Positions 1-7,599 of a stretch of DNA of 7,704 bases are shown here, one piece after another. The notes beneath the pieces are model-generated. The model saw only the letters and a list, made by a program, of their open reading frames with translations. It had not been told where the DNA came from and did not search any database. Each line of letters begins with the position of its first letter. The first letter of the stretch is position 1. Source of the DNA: Candidatus Woesearchaeota archaeon (GTDB lineage Archaea; Nanobdellota; Nanobdellia; Woesearchaeales; WAPJ01); assembly GCA_015519985.1 (NCBI GenBank), contig WIAN01000150.1, positions 1-7,704 on the forward strand, written 5' to 3'. Made by a program: the position numbers and the translations under genes.

Positions 1-477
1 AAAAGAATAAAATTATCAGAAGAATTATTAGGAGACTTATTCAGAGTAAATTTGAGAATATTAATTAACGACATTCTATACAATTTTCAAAGAATAGTAA
101 AAAAAGGAAAATTCCCAAGTTTAAAATCAATAATAAGAGAAAAATTATTAACACAAAAAATAACAAGTGCAATGGCAACAGGAAACTGGGTTGGAGGAAG
201 AAAAGGAGTAGCACAAAGAATACAAAGATGGAACTTTTTAGAAACAATGAGTCATTTACAAAGAGTTGTATCTCCATTGTCAGCAGCACAAGAAAATTTT
301 GAAGCAAGAGCATTGCATTCAACACAATTAGGAAGATTATGTCCAATAGAAACTCCAGAAGGAACAAACATTGGTTTAAAAAAGAATTTAGCATTATTAG
401 CATCAGTAAGTGAAGAAGTAGAAGAAGAACCAGTATTAGAATTAATGAACACATTAGGATTAAAACCAATAGAATAA
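1..477 (+). CDS. rpoB2: DNA-directed RNA polymerase subunit B'' (C-terminal part, 5' end outside window)
   Basis: This is the N-terminal half of the split second-largest RNAP subunit (yeast Rpb2, bacterial beta), which forms the protrusion, lobe and fork. Only the last 158 codons are present. The frame is open from base 1 (KRIKLSEELLGDLF), so the TTG at 52 is an internal Leu codon, not a start. Family motifs in order are the ITSAMATGNWVGG segment, the HLQRVVSPLSAAQ fork region, FEARALHSTQLGR, and CPIETPEGTNIGL near the end. The stop at 475-477 falls where B'' of methanogens and haloarchaea ends, and rpoB1 follows after 92 bases with its own ribosome binding site, so the split is genuine rather than a frameshift. 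Odd point: the near-invariant ETPEGPN motif reads ETPEGTN. The identification is firm; the upstream neighbour, often rpoH in archaea, is not visible. Confidence 0.95.
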   Translation, partial: KRIKLSEELLGDLFRVNLRILINDILYNFQRIVKKGKFPSLKSIIREKLLTQKITSAMATGNWVGGRKGVAQRIQRWNFLETMSHLQRVVSPLSAAQENFEARALHSTQLGRLCPIETPEGTNIGLKKNLALLASVSEEVEEEPVLELMNTLGLKPIE

Positions 478-569
478 AAACAATACAAAATAAAAAAACA
501 ATCATATAAAATAAAGATATAAAATAAAAAAGTATCAAAATAAAAAAAAATTATCATGGTGGAATTATA
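478..569 (+). other. rpoB2-rpoB1 spacer, G-poor leader
   Basis: This A-rich spacer has only two G residues (516 and 532) before the Shine-Dalgarno GGTGG at 558-562. That site pairs with the usual archaeal anti-SD and sits 7 bases before the ATG of rpoB1 at 570. There is no T-run of five or more, so nothing suggests termination here, and read-through from rpoB2 is expected. The stop of a trivial four-codon frame starting at 556 overlaps the rpoB1 ATG (TAATG); I regard it as incidental. Confidence 0.6.
504..528 (+). repeat. Tandem 12-nt repeat, TATA-like
   Basis: The 12-mer ATATAAAATAAA occurs perfectly at 504-515 and again at 517-528, separated by one G. Each copy resembles an archaeal TATA box, and start sites about 25 bases downstream would precede the rpoB1 ribosome binding site. 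In such A+T-rich DNA the resemblance is weak evidence, so a secondary promoter is only a possibility. The repeat itself is plain in the sequence. Confidence 0.5.
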
Positions 570-2372
<1,803 letters not shown>

Positions 2373-2473
2373 ACAAAACATAAAAATTTTTTAAATTTTT
2401 TAAAATTTTTTTAACATCATTATTAACATCAATATTATAATTATCACAATCAAACTTCAACGGTGAAAAAATA
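2373..2473 (+). other. rpoB1-rpoA1 spacer, G-free leader
   Basis: There is no G between 2373 and 2461 (89 bases), until the ribosome binding site GGTGA at 2462-2466, seven bases before the rpoA1 ATG. The first part holds three T-runs. The second part is A/T/C only and includes a weak TATA-like TATTATAA at 2433-2440, which could place a start near 2460. The spacer may be where transcription is attenuated or restarted between the beta-like and beta'-like genes; this is inference. Confidence 0.55.
2382..2412 (+). terminator. Candidate archaeal U-tract terminator (three T-runs)
   Basis: T6 at 2387-2392, T6 at 2396-2401 and T7 at 2406-2412 are separated by A-runs, starting 15 bases after the rpoB1 stop. 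Archaeal RNAP terminates at U-rich stretches without needing a hairpin, so tandem U-tracts right after a gene are typical. No other spacer in the window has even a T5 run. Because the downstream gene belongs to the same operon, partial termination is more likely than a true operon end. An alternative reading is a phased A-tract DNA bend. Confidence 0.45.
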
Positions 2474-5086
2474 ATGGATAATAAAAAATACATTTACAAA
2501 AAAATAGGAGCAGTACAATTTGGATTGTTATCTCCGCAAATGATAAAAAAAATGGCAGTAGTAAAAATAGTAACTCCAGAATTGTATGATAAAGAAGGAT
2601 ACCCTGTAGATGGAGGCTTAATGGATTTAAGATTAGGAGTAATAGACCCAGGATTAAGATCAAAAACAACAGGAGCAAGAATGACAGAAGACCTAGGTCA
2701 TTTCGGATACATACCATTAGCAAGACCAGTAATACACATAAAATTTGTGCCAATAATATACGATTTATTAAGATCAACATGTTCAACTTGTGGAAAAGTA
2801 TTAATATCACAAGATAAAATTGACGCTCATAAAAAAGAATTAAAAAGAATAAAAAATATAAGAGGATTAGACGCTGTAAGAACAAAAGTAAAAACAATAA
2901 TAGCAGAAGCAAAAAACACAAAAAAATGTCCTCATTGTAAAGCAAAACAACCAACAACAAAATTAGAAAAACCATACACCTTCTTTGAAAATGACAGACG
3001 AATGACACCAGTAGAAGTAAGAGTAAGATTAGAAAAAATACCTGATGAAGATTTAGAAGTATTAGGATTAAATAAAGAATTAGCAAGACCAGAATGGATG
3101 GTATTAACAGTACTACCAATACCTCCAGTAACAATAAGACCAAGCATAACATTAGAAAGCGGAGAAAGAAGCGAAGATGATTTAACACACAAATTAGGAG
3201 ACATAGTAAGAATAAACCAAAGATTGTTTGAGAATGTAAATGCAGGAGCACCAGAAATAATAATAGAAGACTTATGGGATTTATTACAATACCATGTAAC
3301 AACTTATTTTGACAATGAAGTAGCACAATTGCCTCCGGCAAGACACAGAAGCGGACAACCATTAAAAACATTAACAGAAAGAATAAAAGGAAAAGAAGGA
3401 AGAATAAGACACAATTTAGCAGGAAAAAGAACAAACTTCAGTGCAAGATCAGTAATAAGTCCAGATCCAATGATAAATATTAACGAAGTAGGAGTACCAT
3501 TAATGGTAGCTAAAAAATTAACAGTTCCAGAAAGAGTAACAGAATGGAACATAGAATATTTAAAAAAATTCGTAGAAAGAGGACCTGACAAATATCCAGG
3601 AGCAAACTATATAGTAAGACCAGATGGAAAAAGAAAAAGATTAACAGAAGAAACAATAGAATTAGCATTAGAAGAATTACAACCAGGATATATAGTTGAA
3701 AGACATTTAATGGACGGAGATATAAGTTTATTCAACAGACAACCATCATTACATAGAAACAGTATGATGGCTCACAGAATAAAAGTATTGCCAGGAAGAA
3801 CATTAAGATTAAACCCTTCTGTATGTCACCCTTATAATGCAGATTTTGACGGAGACGCAATGAACTTGCACATTCCACAAAATGAAGAAGCAATGGCAGA
3901 AGCACAAATATTAATGGAAGTAAGAACACAATTAAACAGTCCAAGATACGGATTAAGCATAATAGGATTAATACAAGACGGAATATCAGGATTATACTTA
4001 TTAACAAAAAATGAAAATATAAAATATGAAGAAGCAGTAGAACTATTAGCATATACAGGATTAAAAAATTATGATAAACTGCCAAAAAAAGAAACAGTAA
4101 CAGGAAGAGATGTATTTTCAGTATTATTGCCAGATGATTTTGACTTTGTATCAAAAAGCAAAGATAAAAAACCAGTAGTAATAAAAGAAGGAAAATTAAT
4201 AGAAGGAGTAATGGACAAAGCAAACTTAGGAGAAGGAGCAGGATTAATGTTGAGGAGCATAAACAAAAAATACGGCAGTGAAAAAGCAATGGAAATAATA
4301 GCAAAAATGTCAGTATTAGGAATACACTATTTATTAAAAAAAGGATTCACAATAAAATTATCAGAAACAGACATAACAAAAGAAATAGAAGAAAAAATAC
4401 AAAAAATATTACAAGAAGCAGATGTAAAAGTAAAAGAATTAATAGAACAATATCAAAAAGGAGAATTAGAAGCATACCCAGGAAAAACAATAAAAGAAAC
4501 ATTAGAATTAAACATATTAGAAGTATTAAACAATGTAAGAAACAAAGTAGGAGAATTCTTATACGAAGCAATACCTGAAGACAATCATTTTGAAATAATG
4601 GCAAGAAGCGGAGCAAGAGGTAACATTTTAAATTTAGCACAAATATCAGGAGTATTAGGACAACAAGCATTAAGAGGAGAAAGAATTAACAGAGGATATA
4701 AAGGAAGAACACTAAGTTGTTTTACAAAAAACGATTTAGGACCTGACGCTCACGGATTTATAAGAAGCAATTTCAAAAAAGGATTAAAACCTCATGAATT
4801 TTTCTTCCAAAGCATGGTAGGAAGAGACAGTTTAATGGATACAGGATTAAGAACTCCAAAATCTGGTTATTTATATAGAAGATTAGCAAATGCAATGCAA
4901 GATTTAAAAGTAGATTATGACAATACAGTAAGAGACAGTGCAGGAAAAATAATACAATTTACATACGGAGAAGATGGAATAGATGTTTCAAAATCAGAAG
5001 GAGGAAGCATAAACATACATAGAATAATTACAGAAACAATAGGAATAAAAGAAAAGAAAGAAAAAGCAAAAAAAGCAGATGCATAA
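2474..5086 (+). CDS. rpoA1: DNA-directed RNA polymerase subunit A'
   Basis: This is the N-terminal two thirds of the largest RNAP subunit (yeast Rpb1, bacterial beta'), carrying the clamp, active site, funnel and bridge helix. Its 870 residues are the usual length. GGTGA at 2462-2466 supports the ATG at 2474. The active-site motif NADFDGD lies at residues 455-461, with metal-binding D457, D459 and D461. SLFNRQPSLHRNSMMAHR precedes it and RIRHNLAGKRTNFSARSVIS marks the switch/rudder region. GARGNILNLAQISGVLGQQ and the bridge helix (about 778-805) come near the end. One zinc site is intact (C103, C106, C152, C155). The other clamp site, normally CxxC-x6-CxxH, has S63, T66 and D73 with only H76 kept. 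P795 in the bridge helix is unusual. The C-terminus ends in a Lys-rich tail at the standard A'/A'' split, and A'' follows after 109 bases. Confidence 0.97.
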   Translation: MDNKKYIYKKIGAVQFGLLSPQMIKKMAVVKIVTPELYDKEGYPVDGGLMDLRLGVIDPGLRSKTTGARMTEDLGHFGYIPLARPVIHIKFVPIIYDLLRSTCSTCGKVLISQDKIDAHKKELKRIKNIRGLDAVRTKVKTIIAEAKNTKKCPHCKAKQPTTKLEKPYTFFENDRRMTPVEVRVRLEKIPDEDLEVLGLNKELARPEWMVLTVLPIPPVTIRPSITLESGERSEDDLTHKLGDIVRINQRLFENVNAGAPEIIIEDLWDLLQYHVTTYFDNEVAQLPPARHRSGQPLKTLTERIKGKEGRIRHNLAGKRTNFSARSVISPDPMININEVGVPLMVAKKLTVPERVTEWNIEYLKKFVERGPDKYPGANYIVRPDGKRKRLTEETIELALEELQPGYIVERHLMDGDISLFNRQPSLHRNSMMAHRIKVLPGRTLRLNPSVCHPYNADFDGDAMNLHIPQNEEAMAEAQILMEVRTQLNSPRYGLSIIGLIQDGISGLYLLTKNENIKYEEAVELLAYTGLKNYDKLPKKETVTGRDVFSVLLPDDFDFVSKSKDKKPVVIKEGKLIEGVMDKANLGEGAGLMLRSINKKYGSEKAMEIIAKMSVLGIHYLLKKGFTIKLSETDITKEIEEKIQKILQEADVKVKELIEQYQKGELEAYPGKTIKETLELNILEVLNNVRNKVGEFLYEAIPEDNHFEIMARSGARGNILNLAQISGVLGQQALRGERINRGYKGRTLSCFTKNDLGPDAHGFIRSNFKKGLKPHEFFFQSMVGRDSLMDTGLRTPKSGYLYRRLANAMQDLKVDYDNTVRDSAGKIIQFTYGEDGIDVSKSEGGSINIHRIITETIGIKEKKEKAKKADA

Positions 5087-5195
5087 AAAAATAAAAATAA
5101 ACAAAAAAATAAACAAATACAATAAACAATAAAATAATCATAAAAAATAAAATAAAAAAAATTATTAAAAATAAAAAAATATTATCGTGATAATA
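5087..5195 (+). other. rpoA1-rpoA2 spacer, G-free leader
   Basis: There is no G from 5087 to 5186 (100 bases); the first G belongs to the GTGAT ribosome binding site. The spacer is nearly all A with some T and C, and has no T-run long enough for a terminator. It should be single-stranded and unstructured in mRNA except for the short inverted repeat at its end. I see no gene or RNA in it. Confidence 0.6.
5180..5195 (+). promoter_or_regulatory. rpoA2 ribosome binding site inside an inverted repeat
   Basis: GTGAT at 5187-5191 matches the anti-SD (3' end of 16S, ATCAC) and lies 4 bases before the ATG at 5196. This decides the start: the GTG at 5187 in the same frame is the SD itself and has no SD of its own upstream. 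The SD sits within the inverted repeat TATTATC-GT-GATAATA, with 7-base arms. In RNA, up to six A-U pairs could close over it, which would be a weak hairpin. A regulatory effect is only a possibility. Confidence 0.55.
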
Positions 5196-6368
5196 ATGGC
5201 AAAAATAAGAAAAGTTGAAAACAAAATAAAATTAGGATTAGAATTAGATGAATTACCAGAACAATTAAAACAAAAAATAGACGAAGCATTAAAAGACAAA
5301 AAAGTAACAGAAAAACAAAGACAAAAAATATATGAAAAAGCATTTGAAGAATACAAAAAAGCATTAGTAGAACCAGGAGAATCAGTAGGAATAATAGGAG
5401 CAGAAAGTATAGGAGAACCAGCAACACAAATGACCTTAAACACAAAACACTTCTCAGGAGTAGCAGAATTAAACGTTACAACAGGATTGCCAAGAATAAT
5501 AGAAATAGTAGATGGAAGAAAAACAATAAGCACACCATCAATGGAAATATATTTAAAAAAAGAATATGAAAATGAAGAAGATGTAAAAAAATATACATTA
5601 CAAATAAAAGAAACAAACTTATCAGAAATATCAAAAGAATTCAATGTAAATTTAGAAGAATTCTCAATAGAAGTAACATTAGACGAAAAAAAATTAAAAG
5701 ATTTAGAATTAACAAAAGAAAAAGTAATAAAAGTATTAAATAAAACTTTAAAAAAATTAAAAGCAGAAGAAAAAGAAGGAATAATAAAATTAACATTCAA
5801 AAGTAAAGAAGAAAATTTTAACGAATTATACAAAGCAAAAGACAAATTAAAAAATGTATATGTTTCAGGAATAAAAAACATAAAACAAGTATTGCCAGTA
5901 AAAAAAGAAGAAGGATACGTATTAATAACTGCAGGAACAAATTTAAAAGAAATAATGAAACTACCATATGTAGATACATACAGAACAGTATCAAATGACA
6001 TTTTTGAAATTTATGAATACTTCGGAATAGAAGCAGCAAGACAAGCAATAATAAACGAAGTATACAAAGTTATGGAAAATCAAGGATTAAACATAGACAT
6101 AAGACACTTAATGTTAGTAGCAGACACAATGTGCAATAGTGCAACAGTAAAAGGAATAACAAGATACGGAGTAGTAAAAGAAAAAAGTTCAGTATTAGCA
6201 AGAGCAAGTTTCGAAACAGCATTAAATCATGTAATAAATGCAGCATTAATGGGAGAAAAAGACCCTATGAACAGCATAGTAGAAAATGTAATGGTAAATC
6301 AAATAATACCAGCAGGAACAGGAATACCAAAATTAGTAATGGATTTAGACATAAAAAAGAAAAAATAA
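5196..6368 (+). CDS. rpoA2: DNA-directed RNA polymerase subunit A''
   Basis: This is the C-terminal third of the largest RNAP subunit, providing the trigger loop, jaw and part of the clamp base. It has 390 residues from the ATG at 5196 (MAKIRKVENK), typical for A''. VEPGESVGIIGAESIGEPATQ (about 58-78) leads into the trigger loop QMTLNTKHFSGVAELNV (78-94). H85 corresponds to catalytic yeast Rpb1 H1085 and N82 to N1082; K84 replaces the near-universal Phe of the TFH motif. TGLPRIIEIVDGRKTISTP follows at 96-114. A variable, Lys/Glu-rich jaw region (about 120-255) comes next. The C-terminal block FGIEAARQAIINEV, DIRHLMLVADTM and GVVKEKSSVLARASFETALNH is canonical. rpl30e follows after 143 bases. 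An alternative GTG start three codons upstream is disfavoured because it lies in the SD. Confidence 0.96.
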   Translation: MAKIRKVENKIKLGLELDELPEQLKQKIDEALKDKKVTEKQRQKIYEKAFEEYKKALVEPGESVGIIGAESIGEPATQMTLNTKHFSGVAELNVTTGLPRIIEIVDGRKTISTPSMEIYLKKEYENEEDVKKYTLQIKETNLSEISKEFNVNLEEFSIEVTLDEKKLKDLELTKEKVIKVLNKTLKKLKAEEKEGIIKLTFKSKEENFNELYKAKDKLKNVYVSGIKNIKQVLPVKKEEGYVLITAGTNLKEIMKLPYVDTYRTVSNDIFEIYEYFGIEAARQAIINEVYKVMENQGLNIDIRHLMLVADTMCNSATVKGITRYGVVKEKSSVLARASFETALNHVINAALMGEKDPMNSIVENVMVNQIIPAGTGIPKLVMDLDIKKKK

Positions 6369-6511
6369 AAATACAATTAAAAAAATAAAAAAGTTTAAAA
6401 ACAAAAATAAAAGACAAAATAAAACAAAAATAATCATAAAAACAAAAATATAAAAAAAATGATTAAAATAAAAAAAAAATAATTATGCAAAAAATATTTT
6501 AGGTGAAAAAA
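6369..6511 (+). other. rpoA2-rpl30e spacer, G-poor leader
   Basis: This is the longest spacer in the window. It is made almost wholly of A with scattered T and C, and has four G residues (6393, 6413, 6461 and 6487) before the ribosome binding site at 6501-6506. I find no open frame, tRNA-like fold, T-tract terminator or convincing TATA box, so it reads as a transcribed, unstructured leader within the operon. Confidence 0.55.
6501..6506 (+). promoter_or_regulatory. rpl30e Shine-Dalgarno sequence deciding a TTG start
   Basis: AGGTGA is the strongest SD match in the window. The GTG at 6503-6505 lies inside it and cannot be the start, since the initiating ribosome needs the SD upstream. The next in-frame initiator is TTG at 6512, five bases after the SD, a spacing close to that seen for rpoA2. 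Confidence 0.7.
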
Positions 6512-6799
6512 TTGAGCAGAACAGATTCAGCATTAGAAATAATAAGAAAAGCACAAAAAGAAGGAAAACTAACAATAGGATATAAAAGCACATTAGAAGC
6601 ATTAAAAAAGAAAGAGTTAGACTATGTTTTTACAGCAGTTAATGCTCCTCAAAATATTGTAGAGGATATACAACACTATTCAAACTTATCAGAAACAAAT
6701 TATTCTCCTTTAAACGCTAACAGCGAAGAATTAGGAGTAGCATGCAGAAAACAATTTACAGTAGCAGTAGTAGGAGTATTAAAAGAAAAAAAAGAATAA
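6512..6799 (+). CDS. rpl30e: Large-subunit ribosomal protein L30e
   Basis: This is a small RNA-binding protein of the 60S-type (archaeal and eukaryotic) large subunit, in the L7Ae/L30e/S12e/Gadd45 fold family. It has 95 residues from the TTG start at 6512; a GTG three codons upstream would give 98 but lies inside the SD. The family pattern is clear: an N-terminal helix (SALEIIRKAQKEGKLTIGYK), a repetitive Lys-rich helix (TLEALKKKELDYVFTAVNAP), NIVEDIQHYSNLS, and the closing SEELGVACRKQFTVAVVGVL, which corresponds to the usual xELGxACGKPFxVxxLAI. The G of ACGKPF is R and its P is Q here. Its position between rpoA2 and nusA is the standard archaeal order. Other L7Ae-family members (L7Ae itself, S12e) are excluded by the C-terminal motif and the gene order. 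Confidence 0.93.
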   Translation: MSRTDSALEIIRKAQKEGKLTIGYKSTLEALKKKELDYVFTAVNAPQNIVEDIQHYSNLSETNYSPLNANSEELGVACRKQFTVAVVGVLKEKKE

Positions 6800-6822
6800 A
6801 AAAAATAAAAAGGTTGTGAAAA

Positions 6823-7533
6823 ATGGAAAAAATAAAATATGATTCTAGTTCTATGCAATTAATAAGCATGTTTGAAAGAATGACATCAGCAAAACTAAAA
6901 GATGCATTTGAAATAGACAATTTACAAGTATTTGTAGTAAAACCAGGATTTATAGGAAAAGCAGTAGGAAAAAAAGGAGCAAATGTAAAAAAATTAGCAG
7001 ACATGTTAAAAAAGAATATAAAAATAATAGAGTACAATCCAAAAATAGAAGTTTTTGCTAAAAATGTAACATTCCCAATAATACCAGCAAAAATAGAATA
7101 CGATCAAAAAGAAAAAGTATTAACATTAATACCTAAAGATTTGTTGTCAAGAGGATTATTAATAGGAAAACAAGCAGTAAAATTAAGAGAAACAGAAAAA
7201 ATAATAAAAAGATTTTTTGATGTTGAAGAAGTAAAAGTAGCAAAACCATCAGATGAAGTTGATGAATCATTATTAGAAAAAAAAGAAAATCCAGCTCAAA
7301 AACCAATAACAAAAACAGAAGAAACAAAAACATTAGAAGAAAATGAAGAAGAAAATGAAAAAAATAAAGAAACAGCAGAAGCAGCAGAAGAAACAAATGA
7401 AGAAGAAACAAAAGAAACAAAACAAGAAGAAAAATTAGAAGAAGAACAAAAAGAAGATGAAGAAAAAGAATTAGAAAAAGAATTAGATGAAGAAGTAAAA
7501 GAAAAAATAGAAGATGAAGAAGTCAAACAATAA
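6823..7533 (+). CDS. nusA: Archaeal NusA-like transcription elongation factor with long acidic tail
   Basis: Archaeal NusA consists of little more than two KH RNA-binding domains and lacks the bacterial N-terminal and S1 domains. Here the KH pair fills residues 1-140. KH1 has PGFIGKAVGKKGANVKKL with an intact GxxG loop, G49-K-K-G52. KH2 has RGLLIGKQAVKLRETEKII, where the loop reads G115-K-Q-A118 and the last Gly is lost. Residues 141-236 are extra: about 37 Glu, 5 Asp and 17 Lys in 96 residues, low-complexity and likely a charged coiled coil or disordered tail. The start at ATG 6823 follows rpl30e by 23 bases, with a weak AGG/GTGA upstream, so the two are surely co-transcribed. Identity rests on the KH pair and gene order. 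The precise role of archaeal NusA (elongation, termination or RNA binding) is not settled by sequence. Confidence 0.9.
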   Translation: MEKIKYDSSSMQLISMFERMTSAKLKDAFEIDNLQVFVVKPGFIGKAVGKKGANVKKLADMLKKNIKIIEYNPKIEVFAKNVTFPIIPAKIEYDQKEKVLTLIPKDLLSRGLLIGKQAVKLRETEKIIKRFFDVEEVKVAKPSDEVDESLLEKKENPAQKPITKTEETKTLEENEEENEKNKETAEAAEETNEEETKETKQEEKLEEEQKEDEEKELEKELDEEVKEKIEDEEVKQ

Positions 7534-7599
7534 AAAAATAAAAAATTAACAAAATTAAAATAGTAAATTTTATAAATACAATATGAGGACTTGATTATT
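7534..7599 (+). other. nusA-rps12 spacer
   Basis: This A-rich spacer has a single G (7563) before GAGG at 7585-7588, the probable ribosome binding site of rps12, 11 bases from its ATG. A second partial match, TTGAT at 7591-7595, is closer to the start. No T5 run or other terminator signal is visible. Confidence 0.5.
7568..7578 (+). promoter_or_regulatory. TATA-like box upstream of rps12
   Basis: TTTTATAAATA resembles an archaeal TATA box. With the usual distance of about 25 bases from the box centre to the start site, transcription would begin near 7598, giving an almost leaderless rps12 mRNA without its SD. Read-through mRNA from nusA would keep the SD. In DNA this A+T-rich the match could be chance. 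Confidence 0.3.

Noticed and set aside
52..477. A 141-codon gene starting at TTG 52
   Set aside because: The frame is open to base 1 and the upstream residues match B'', so the TTG is an internal Leu codon of a gene cut by the window edge.
2457..3434. Long 325-codon frame on the minus strand opposite rpoA1
   Set aside because: It is a Leu/Phe-rich antisense shadow produced by A-rich sense codons; it lies opposite a clear RNAP gene and has no recognisable domain.
5165..6001. 278-codon minus-strand frame opposite rpoA2
   Set aside because: Ser/Phe-rich antisense of Lys/Glu/Asn codons, with no domain; the + strand gene is unmistakable.
6369..6511. Possible small RNA or tRNA in the longest spacer
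   Set aside because: Almost pure A with a few T and C; no stem-forming complementarity and only four G.
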